From: an uncultured Granulosicoccus sp.
GTDB lineage: Bacteria > Pseudomonadota > Gammaproteobacteria > Granulosicoccales > Granulosicoccaceae
Direction: 5' to 3'
Length of the DNA: 64,000 nucleotides
Assembly (NCBI GenBank): GCA_937924505.1
Contig: CALDSR010000008.1
Coordinates: 1 to 64,000, forward strand
Part shown: positions 1-7,273 of the stretch, in pieces
Layout of the letters: every line of letters starts with the position of its first letter
Numbering within the stretch: position 1 is the stretch's first letter
The notes under the pieces: model-generated
What the model saw: only the letters and a program-made list of their open reading frames with translations
The model's database searches: none
Told to the model about the DNA's origin: nothing
Position numbers and translations under genes: made by a program

Positions 1-644
1 CCCCATTTTTTGTAGATATCCGCTTTTTCAGGGGGCGCTACGTTGAACGGCTGACCGAGTGAGATGTACAGTTTATTGTCAGGGCCAATATCAACAACAC
101 GCGCCGTGTGGTTGTAACTCTCTTCGTCCACAGGAATCAGCTCGCCTTTCGGGACAATATCGACAGCCACAACATCGGGGCCTTCAAAGAAAAATTCAGC
201 GGCAGGAAACATCCTGACCTGATTGCGTTCTGCGACAAACAAAAAACCATCTTTCGAAAATTGCACACCATTGGGCACATCGAATGTCAGTGACGGAGCA
301 AAATCCTTGACCTCATCCGCAACGCCATCTCGATCACGATCAGATACAACCCACACCTTGTCCTTACGAGTGCCGACAAACAGCGCTGTGCCCTGAGGTG
401 CCATGGCCATATCTCGGGCATCCGGCACAATGGCGTAGAGCTCGATCGAAAAGCCTGCTGGCATCACGATATTCTGCAAAATCTTTTTGATATTTTCGGC
501 TTTCTGCCCGCCCTGTTCAATATAGGTGTGATCACCCATTGTTTTCCCGGACGTGGCGAAAACGCCTAAATTAGCCGTAGCCGGTGCTGACACCGTCAGC
601 CCGGCGACAAAAGCTGCAATTATATTCCACTTAAACTTGGTCAC
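1..644 (-). CDS. PQQ-dependent sugar / sorbosone dehydrogenase-like protein (5' part only)
   Basis: The reading frame is open from a GTG at 644 to the left edge, giving 214 residues with no stop; the C-terminus lies outside the window. The GTG follows GGAGGG at a good ribosome-binding distance. Residues 1 to about 24 form a signal peptide (ending near APATA), so the product is exported. The mature part has the phrases VPDARDMAMAPQG, FVGTRKDKVWVV and VPNGVQFSKDGFLFVAERN, which are typical of blade repeats in glucose/sorbosone dehydrogenase-like six-bladed propellers. Proteins of this family oxidise sugars or aldehydes in the periplasm, often with PQQ. The substrate and cofactor cannot be read from this fragment. 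The family call is from remembered sequence style, not a search. Confidence 0.7.
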   Translation of the reverse strand, partial: MTKFKWNIIAAFVAGLTVSAPATANLGVFATSGKTMGDHTYIEQGGQKAENIKKILQNIVMPAGFSIELYAIVPDARDMAMAPQGTALFVGTRKDKVWVVSDRDRDGVADEVKDFAPSLTFDVPNGVQFSKDGFLFVAERNQVRMFPAAEFFFEGPDVVAVDIVPKGELIPVDEESYNHTARVVDIGPDNKLYISLGQPFNVAPPEKADIYKKW

Positions 645-1196
645 ATTACCCTCCGGTTGTTAAATCCCTCTGTAATTATTAGTTAGAATTTACCAGGCAC
701 ATGTGCTTGCCTGGAAATCCAGTTGTACCTGCATATTTCATCAGATTCAACAATTATCTGGCGAGTGGGTAACGTCAAACGAGCAGGCGGCGGGACATTT
801 TGATCCAAATGCATCGGCGATAGCGTTTGGGGTGCATCAGATTCAGTCATAGTCTGGGTAAATCAAGCTCGCATCGACGTGTTCGTGACGCGTGTGGTCG
901 CACTGATAAATCGGCTTCCACCGGCTATTTGTGCATCAATCGAAAGTCTAGCCTGATTCAAAGTCGACGCTAGCGGGCTTGTCGAGCGGCTCTGCAAACA
1001 AAACACGCTGATAGCGGGTACCTTTGTCCATGAAGGCCTTGTTTTGGATGGAATTTGCGTGTGATAACGCATTTTTCAACACAAACAAGACCTTCGTTCG
1101 TTTTAGTTCGTAATCATTCAGGCCAGGATAGTTAACTTGCCAGCATTGACCGCACTCTATGGAGTGAGAGACAACTCGAAACAACCTAGTGGTTCC
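645..1196. other. Gene-poor gap, 552 bases
   Basis: No convincing gene is seen. A 7-bp inverted repeat (CCAGGCA at 693-699, TGCCTGG at 708-714) lies about 50 bases upstream of the GTG of the leftward gene and could be an operator or leader hairpin. A minus-strand open frame at 948-1184 (78 codons, TTG start, no good ribosome-binding site) has unremarkable composition and no recognisable domain. I do not call it a gene, though it could be a decayed one. Confidence 0.4.
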
Positions 1197-2045
1197 TTAA
1201 TTGATGCCAGCTCCCACCGCAGGCGGAATAGTGATGCCGCCAATATCGACTCGACCGTCTTCTGTGATGGCTTCGACTTCATAATGGTAGCTCACGCCAC
1301 TTTCCAGGAATGGGTCGTAATAACTGGTGCCATCGTTGGTGGCGACCAACTCCCCGTCGCGATATATCGCATACTCGTGAAAGGCAGAATTTCGCGCCCA
1401 GAAAATTTCACCTTGAGACGCGTCGTAACGTCGGCCTGTCAGACTATTCACATTGGTGTCAACATCAACAACAAAAATACAATCGAACGTAATTTGCCCA
1501 TCCGCAAGCTGACTCAGATCAACTTGCCCGGATAATCTCACTCGGGCTGACGCATTGGCATAGGCACCCGTACTGCTGAACCTGCCTTCGCCGAGCAATA
1601 CAGCATCGTTCGGTGAGTTGGCACCCGTTATGTGGGTAAAGACAACGTCGCTGTTTTCGGTAGGCCAATTCACCGCTTGTACACTGGTCAAACCTTGCAC
1701 AACGAGTCGACCGTCGTGCAAATTGAACACAGTCGTTCCGACCAACTGTACTCCACTGCCACTATCGGTATCTGGACCGACAGCAATCTCGCTAAGACAG
1801 TCTTCAGCGGTCCCCAACAACGCGCCGCTCTTTAGATCAAATATATCTGCTTCAAAACAATTGGCATCTATCAATCCGTTCGCATTGGGGCCTACGCCAA
1901 GCGTATCAGGAACAACGGCAGGTACTGCTATTCCGGTGCCTTTGTAATTGATCGTCATTCGTTCAGACGCTGCATGCGTGGTAGTCGCGGCAGCGATGGT
2001 TAGTGAAATGAAGCAGGATGCCCCAATGGATGAAATTCTAAACAT
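1197..2045 (-). CDS. Small secreted protein, beta-barrel-like region plus C-terminal FN3-like segment
   Basis: 282 residues. A clear signal peptide (residues 1-25, ending THA-A) sends it out of the cytoplasm. The middle part (about 60-200) is beta-rich, with the phrase GEGRFSSTGAYANASARVRLSG. It vaguely resembles dirigent/allene-oxide-cyclase-like barrel proteins; that is a weak impression. Residues about 215-275 (HEYAIYRDGELVATNDGTSYYD, then SGVSYHYEVEAI) look like a fibronectin type III strand pattern. No catalytic motif is visible. It stands alone with long gaps on both sides, so context gives no function. I do not recognise a named family. Confidence 0.6.
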   Translation of the reverse strand: MFRISSIGASCFISLTIAAATTTHAASERMTINYKGTGIAVPAVVPDTLGVGPNANGLIDANCFEADIFDLKSGALLGTAEDCLSEIAVGPDTDSGSGVQLVGTTVFNLHDGRLVVQGLTSVQAVNWPTENSDVVFTHITGANSPNDAVLLGEGRFSSTGAYANASARVRLSGQVDLSQLADGQITFDCIFVVDVDTNVNSLTGRRYDASQGEIFWARNSAFHEYAIYRDGELVATNDGTSYYDPFLESGVSYHYEVEAITEDGRVDIGGITIPPAVGAGIN

Positions 2046-3166
2046 GTTTATATCTCACGAAATGTAAATTGAATTTATGAGTAAACTATCGAGCACTAGT
2101 TATCTATCTTTGTAGGTTTGCATGAACTCTTATCGATCACCTCCTGAGGTGAAAGTGGTTATGTAAATGGTGATAATTTTGCCGACTGTAGACACACCGT
2201 TTCACTTACCTGAAGAGACGTATGAGCAATCAACTACCCTGAAAGAGCACCGAAGAAAAATTGAATTCAACTAGTAAGGCTGACCGCCATCAAAGAAGCT
2301 ACCAACACGTTGCACGGAAAGTACTTCGCACTGTTGACATTCAAACAACCGAATTGCACTCAACTAAATGCCAGTATGTAAGTCTGAATGCCCAGACCAG
2401 AGGACCAATTAGTTGAAGCGGTCTGTCGCGCCTTTTAATTGCGTTATTTCCAAGATGAATTTACGGATATTGCTCAGATTTGAGAGTAGATATAAAAATA
2501 ATTTTCCGCATCTACCATATGGGAGGTACGTAAGCAAAAAACCGTTGCTGAAAAAAACCGCCGTATCATTGGCATTCCGCTGGCTAATGCTTAGTACTGG
2601 CCTACAACGCCACTGATAGGGTTTTGTAGTAGTGTGTAAGCCATAATTCGAACCACAGGAACACACGGAATTTGCCCTGAATGCCCCAACTGCCGTGGCA
2701 CCGTCGTGCGTAACGGCCACTTCTTCCGCCGATCTGATTCGCAAAAAATATACAGTGTTTTCACTGTAAATCGTGTCCTAAATATTTCTCGGCGGCGACC
2801 TTTTCAGAATGCTATCGCCAGAAGATCAGATTTTTCAGAAGCTTGTAAAACAAAAAACAGCTCGCCGATGAGCGTTATCCAGGGCTTTAGTTCATCCGTA
2901 ATCTAGTGGGCCAGTATGCGAGGTATGGCAGAGCACGCGTTTCAGCCTGATATTCCCGGCTTGATGCGGTTTTATAAGAAGATGTTTCTGTGAAGCCTAT
3001 CAGATAAAAATTGGAAGCAGTTAACAGAATCGCCTACCTGAATCTGTTCAAATAGATCGCTTTTCTACCGAGCATCCAGCAGCGCGATGGTATTCCGGTT
3101 CCGGTGTCGTAACACTAATCAGCCTTGGTGTAACGCCTTAGAGATGTTGAATTCAACAAAAGTAGA
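2046..3166. other. Long gene-poor stretch, 1121 bases
   Basis: No intact gene is seen. The only interpretable content is a broken transposase fragment on the plus strand near 2673-2848, listed separately. The remaining sequence has short overlapping open frames on both strands, none with a ribosome-binding site and family-like sequence together. It reads as decayed mobile-element DNA upstream of the large secreted-protein gene. Confidence 0.5.
2673..2848 (+). pseudogene. Relic of an IS1595/IS1-like zinc-ribbon transposase, frameshifted
   Basis: Translation from 2673 gives CPECPNCRGTVVRNGHFFRR followed by SDSQK. This is the typical N-terminal zinc ribbon of IS1595-like transposases. The matching second half of the ribbon, FHCKSCPKYFSAATFSECYR then QKIRFF, is found from 2759 in a different frame and stops at TAA 2846-2848. 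The match needs one frameshift between about 2730 and 2760. No catalytic DDE part follows; later sequence has many stops. No terminal inverted repeats or target duplication could be identified by eye. It is a dead N-terminal fragment. Family assignment is by motif recall. Confidence 0.5.
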
Positions 3167-5824
3167 ATGATCGTGATAAAAAAAATGATAAGAAAAGCCA
3201 TGTCATTCTCATTGAATATTCGAGTAAAAATGGCGGACAGGCAGCGAGCAGCTGTATCTGAGACGAGTACGAGTAAATACAGACAGCATGCTATTTTGGG
3301 CGCTGTAATTTATGTGTTCAGCACTTTTGCACCAGGTAATGTTGCAGTGGCGGACATTGGCGCTACACACTCTGGTCTCATATCTGAATTTGCCTCTTTC
3401 AACACCCCGGGTGTAATTGATGGGCGGGTTGAAGCCATAGCAATCGATGGTGATACGGTTTACGTAGGCGGTAACTTTACGCAAATACAGGAGCCGCTTG
3501 ATGGAGAGATCATTGATCAACCGCACCTTTTTGCCTATAGCAAGTCCACCGGCAATATTATTCGCAGCTTCGACCCGATATTGGACAAGCGCGTGCTGGC
3601 CTTGGAGATTATTGGCGATGGTAATGGCGTTTTTGCAGCCGGAACCTTCGGAATCATTAACGGCGAAGGCGGCCGTCGCGGATTGGTCAAGATCGATGTA
3701 AACGGTGATCGGGTAACTGGTTTCAGTGCTCGGCCCAACAAGTCGGTTTCAACACTGGTTCGCTTGGGTAACACGCTGTATATTGGTGGCAACTTTGAAT
3801 CCATTAGTGGTACGCCTGTAGAAAACCTCGCCGCTATTGATGTCGAAACTGGCGCAGTCAGCCCAAACCTGAACCTCGACTTCGAGGGCCCAATTGTCAA
3901 CACGAACGGTGCGTCAACTCAAGGTGTCGATGATATCGATGTGACCACTGACGGAAGACTCTTGGTCATGGCAGGCAATTTTACGGGAATTGATGGTTTG
4001 AGTCGCACGCGCCTGGCGGTAATCGAATTGTCAGGCCAGGCTCGTGTCTCCGATTGGAATACAGACGTTTTTTATACTCGGTGTCCTGCCCACAGGCTTT
4101 TTCCGCAATATATTCGCGGAATCGACATATCACCCGATAACGAGTATGTGGTCGTTGGTACAACCGGCCATATCATTCGAGATAATCCAGCCTGTGATGG
4201 TATTACTCGGTTTGAACTCACTGATTTGTCCAACTCCAATGTGCAGCCTACTTGGGCGAATTTCGCTACCGATTCGGTCTACGATGTTGTAGCAACGGAT
4301 CATGCGGTTTATACAGGTGGACATTTTCGCCTGCTGAACAACAGCGTTTCCATGAATGGAGGTGTTCAAGGCCCAGGTGCAATACAACGTCGCGGTTTGG
4401 CCGCTCTGGACCCACTTAATGGCCTTACGTTGCTGAAGTGGCGCGCTGATCGAAGCCCGCGTGGGCGTGGCACGTTTGCACTGATCGCCGAAGACGAAGG
4501 GCTTTATATCGGTGACGACACAGACTTTTTAAACGGAACCGAGCACGCTAAGCTCAAGTTCCTGCCTATTACCAGCAACGTGATCGAGCGGCCGCAAGCG
4601 CCAAACCTGCCGGCTACGATTCTTACCGCCAATGGCGATGCACTTGACAGCCTCTCTTATGATGGCGTTGGCCTGGGTACACCCATGCAGGTGTCGAGTT
4701 CTGGTTGGTCGGATTCGCGCGGCGGCATGGCGGTCGGTGGGCAACTCTACCGCGCCGATAACACTGGAATTCTGTGGGTAAGTTCGATATCAACCGATGG
4801 CATCGGCTCTGCTGAGCAGGCAGATTTACGTGGCCTAACCAGTGCTGAATGGCAATTATCCAGCGTGGGCGGCATGTTTTTTGAGCCTGCCTTTAGCCGC
4901 GTATATTACACAAAGCTAGGTGATAGCCGTTTATTCTATCGCCACTTCACGCCCGATCATGCTTTTTTTGGTGAGAGAGAATACGTCGCTGACGAGCAGG
5001 GCGACATAGCCTGGGGTAGCGTTAGCGGTATGGATGTGATTGATGGTTCTTTATATTTTGCGCTTGTTGATGGCAACCTCTATCGTGCAACTATAGATGG
5101 TGCCGCTGTGTTGGCAGGCTCTACCCAGCTAATTAGCGGACCAGCTGTTGACGGTCGCGATTGGAATAACACACTGCTTGCATTTACATCTGAAACCCCC
5201 GAACCGCCTCCAACAACGGGAGAAGAATTTCGCTTTAGTTCAAGTGGCACTGATACTCAAGGTAGATGGCAGGTATTTAACTTAAATGTTAATGCTGGTG
5301 AGCAAGTAAACGCCGAGGTTAATTGGGTAAACCCCGACGCTGATGTTCGCGTATTCCTGCGCGATGAAAGCAATACCGGTGTGGCTAGATACATCAGTGG
5401 TGGATCACCAGCATTACTCTCAACAGTCGCTGAAACTTCAGGTCGTTGGTCTATCGCAGTACAAATCCGTAGTGGTGCGACTGACTACGATATCGTAGTT
5501 AACACGACAAGCAGTTTTGAGCCCGGGCCTGACTATTTGTTTAATTCAAATGGCTCGGATGTAGCAGGCCGATGGCAAGTGTTTAGATTTGATGTAATCG
5601 CGGGAGAGCTGATCAGCGCAGACGTCGAATGGGATGATCCTCTAGCTGAAGTCAGATTGTTCTTGCGCGACGAAAACAACAATCAGGTTGACAGCAATTT
5701 ATTGGGCATTGGCGCCGGTTCGCTTTCGGCGACTGCGATGAGCAGTGGACGATGGTCGGTCGCGGTCAGGATTGTCAGTGGCAGTATAAATTACGCTGTC
5801 TCAGTCAACACATCAACAGATTGA
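3167..5824 (+). CDS. Large secreted propeller-like protein with two tandem C-terminal domains
   Basis: 885 residues from ATG 3167; ATGs at 3188, 3203 or 3230 are possible alternative starts, and no ribosome-binding site decides between them. A hydrophobic stretch ending VAVADIG (about residues 42-62) looks like a long signal peptide. Residues about 80-480 contain repeated strands such as DGDTVYVGGNFTQI, GNTLYIGGNFESISGT and DHAVYTGGHFRLL, a pattern of propeller proteins found in large secreted proteins. The C-terminus carries two similar domains of about 98 residues (about 685-783 and 788-885). Both contain GRWQVF, a run ADVRVFLRDE or AEVRLFLRDE, and SGRWS, and resemble pre-peptidase-type beta domains. 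Likely an extracellular or surface protein with adhesive or binding role; no enzyme motif seen. Confidence 0.65.
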   Translation: MIVIKKMIRKAMSFSLNIRVKMADRQRAAVSETSTSKYRQHAILGAVIYVFSTFAPGNVAVADIGATHSGLISEFASFNTPGVIDGRVEAIAIDGDTVYVGGNFTQIQEPLDGEIIDQPHLFAYSKSTGNIIRSFDPILDKRVLALEIIGDGNGVFAAGTFGIINGEGGRRGLVKIDVNGDRVTGFSARPNKSVSTLVRLGNTLYIGGNFESISGTPVENLAAIDVETGAVSPNLNLDFEGPIVNTNGASTQGVDDIDVTTDGRLLVMAGNFTGIDGLSRTRLAVIELSGQARVSDWNTDVFYTRCPAHRLFPQYIRGIDISPDNEYVVVGTTGHIIRDNPACDGITRFELTDLSNSNVQPTWANFATDSVYDVVATDHAVYTGGHFRLLNNSVSMNGGVQGPGAIQRRGLAALDPLNGLTLLKWRADRSPRGRGTFALIAEDEGLYIGDDTDFLNGTEHAKLKFLPITSNVIERPQAPNLPATILTANGDALDSLSYDGVGLGTPMQVSSSGWSDSRGGMAVGGQLYRADNTGILWVSSISTDGIGSAEQADLRGLTSAEWQLSSVGGMFFEPAFSRVYYTKLGDSRLFYRHFTPDHAFFGEREYVADEQGDIAWGSVSGMDVIDGSLYFALVDGNLYRATIDGAAVLAGSTQLISGPAVDGRDWNNTLLAFTSETPEPPPTTGEEFRFSSSGTDTQGRWQVFNLNVNAGEQVNAEVNWVNPDADVRVFLRDESNTGVARYISGGSPALLSTVAETSGRWSIAVQIRSGATDYDIVVNTTSSFEPGPDYLFNSNGSDVAGRWQVFRFDVIAGELISADVEWDDPLAEVRLFLRDENNNQVDSNLLGIGAGSLSATAMSSGRWSVAVRIVSGSINYAVSVNTSTD

Positions 5825-5926
5825 TCTGCTTGCACGCTATGACGCCGTCCTGCCAATTCTCAGATTAGTTGGTGTGGGGAGACATCGTAAAGCTGTCACT
5901 GCGTGCCTTGATTCTACCGCTCAGGA

Positions 5927-5945
5927 GCACTGGCGCTGCCAGTGC
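5927..5945. other. Hairpin downstream of the large secreted protein
   Basis: GCACTGGC (5927-5934) and GCCAGTGC (5938-5945) form a perfect 8-bp stem with loop GCT, about 100 bases after the stop codon. No T-tract follows, so it is not a clear intrinsic terminator. It may protect the 3' end or act in Rho-dependent termination. Confidence 0.4.
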
Positions 5946-5962
5946 TTCGGAAGCCGAGGTCG

Positions 5963-5985
5963 AGATTTATCATTGCAATAAATCT
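5963..5985. promoter_or_regulatory. Inverted repeat upstream of the KdgF-like gene
   Basis: AGATTTAT (5963-5970) and ATAAATCT (5978-5985) form an 8-bp perfect inverted repeat with a 7-base spacer, about 92 bases before the ATG at 6078. The size suits a dimeric regulator. It does not resemble the palindrome at 14418, so a different regulator may act here. Confidence 0.35.
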
Positions 5986-6077
5986 ACAAAATTGATGGTC
6001 GAGGATTGAAATCGACTGAATGTTACGTCTTCAAAATGTTACAGTTTTGTTCCGTCCAGTCTCTGTCCAAGGTACAA

Positions 6078-6389
6078 ATGAGCGAATATCCAGTAGTCGA
6101 TGCCGATCCAGGTGTAACCCGGCAGGTGCTTGCAGATCATCCTGATCTTATGGTAGTGGCGTTCAATTTCAGCGATCAGGGGGCTGAAGGAAAACTGCAC
6201 AATCATCCGCACATACAATCTACCTTTGTTCGATCCGGACGTTTCGAATTCTCCATTGACGGTGAAAAATTCGAAGTAAGCTCGGGGGACAGTTTCGTCA
6301 TTCCGAGCAATGCGGTTCACGGTTGCGTCTGTCTGGAGCCCGGTACCTTGATAGACAGCTTTACGCCACGTCGTGACGATTTTCTCTGA
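6078..6389 (+). CDS. kdgF: KdgF-like cupin, uronate linearisation
   Basis: 103 residues from ATG 6078 (AAGG eight bases upstream). A longer frame opens at 6006, but its extra 24 residues do not look like family sequence. A single cupin domain is seen: HNHPHIQ gives the metal-binding histidines, and GDSFVIPSNAVHG the second cupin motif. The ending VCLEPGTLIDSFTPRRDDF is close to what I recall of KdgF. KdgF promotes conversion of the unsaturated monouronates released by pectin or alginate lyases into the linear keto-sugar acid, in the cytoplasm. Convergent to the reductase and lyase genes, it fits the alginate locus. The family call is strong; substrate comes from context. Confidence 0.8.
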   Translation: MSEYPVVDADPGVTRQVLADHPDLMVVAFNFSDQGAEGKLHNHPHIQSTFVRSGRFEFSIDGEKFEVSSGDSFVIPSNAVHGCVCLEPGTLIDSFTPRRDDFL

Positions 6390-6486
6390 TCATGAGACAA
6401 AATCGTGTGTAGAAAACCAATGCGTGCCTGGCTCGTTATGGATTTCCTTTTCGTTGAGTGTCGCGAACCAGGACACGCCGGTCAAA

Positions 6487-7230
6487 TTAACTGAATACCA
6501 TTCCACCATTGATATCGTAGTTGGCACCGGTGATGAATTCCGATTGGTCACTGGCCAGGAAGTAAACCAGATTGGCAATGTCTTTGGGTACGCCTTCACG
6601 TTTTACCGGTGATGCATTGGCTACGTGTGTTCGCACTTCGGGTTTGGTAAATACATTGTGAAAATCAGTATCGACCATCCCCGGGCAGATTGCGTTAACT
6701 CTGATGTCGGGCCCCAATTCCTTGGCCATTCCTCTGGTCATGGTCATGACGGCACCCTTGGATGCAGCATAGGCAATAGAGCCAGGTCCACCACCATCAC
6801 GGCCTGCCTGAGATGCCAGATTAATGATCGAACCTTTTTTCATGTGAGGTAAACAGGCCTTGATCATCAGAAAGGTGCTGGTTGTGTTCAGGGACATGAC
6901 ATGGTTCCAATGCTCCAGAGTCATTTCCGGGATTGTTTTTCGTGCTACCAGGCCTCCGGTATTGTTGACGAGGATGTCTACTCTATCGAATGCATCTACC
7001 GTGCTCTCGACTAATGACTCAACTTCAGCTGGATTATTGAGATCAGCTTTCACGGCAATTGCATTGCCACCCATTTTTTTTATTTCAGCTACCGCACTAT
7101 CTGCACCCTCGCTACTCGAGTGGTAGCTCAGCGCAACATTGGCACCTTCTGCTGCCAGTCTTAGCGCGCAGGCACGACCAATATCGCGACCAGCGCCAGT
7201 GACAATTGCGCTCATATCTTTCAAACTCAT
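6487..7230 (-). CDS. SDR-family NAD(P)H oxidoreductase, probable DEH (keto-uronate) reductase
   Basis: 247 residues from ATG 7230, preceded by AAGG at good spacing. An upstream in-frame extension to 7416 would overlap the lyase gene and is not family-like. Classical short-chain dehydrogenase: the cofactor loop TGAGRDIGRA lies near residues 11-20, NNTG near 90, a catalytic Ser in the NLASQAG region and YAASK near 155-160, and the C-terminus YDINGGMVFS is typical. In alginate degraders an SDR reduces 4-deoxy-L-erythro-5-hexoseulose uronate to 2-keto-3-deoxygluconate. The position between a PL15 lyase and a KdgF-like gene makes that the likely role. Cofactor preference (NADH or NADPH) is not decided. 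The gene follows the lyase with 43 bases between. Confidence 0.8.
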   Translation of the reverse strand: MSLKDMSAIVTGAGRDIGRACALRLAAEGANVALSYHSSSEGADSAVAEIKKMGGNAIAVKADLNNPAEVESLVESTVDAFDRVDILVNNTGGLVARKTIPEMTLEHWNHVMSLNTTSTFLMIKACLPHMKKGSIINLASQAGRDGGGPGSIAYAASKGAVMTMTRGMAKELGPDIRVNAICPGMVDTDFHNVFTKPEVRTHVANASPVKREGVPKDIANLVYFLASDQSEFITGANYDINGGMVFS

Positions 7231-7273
7231 AGGTAATATCCTTGGATTTATTTTTAACTGCAAAAAACGACGT

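Noticed and set aside
948..1184. 78-codon minus-strand frame between the two secreted-protein genes
   Set aside because: TTG start without ribosome-binding site, no recognisable domain, and overlapping frames of equal quality; not enough to call a gene.
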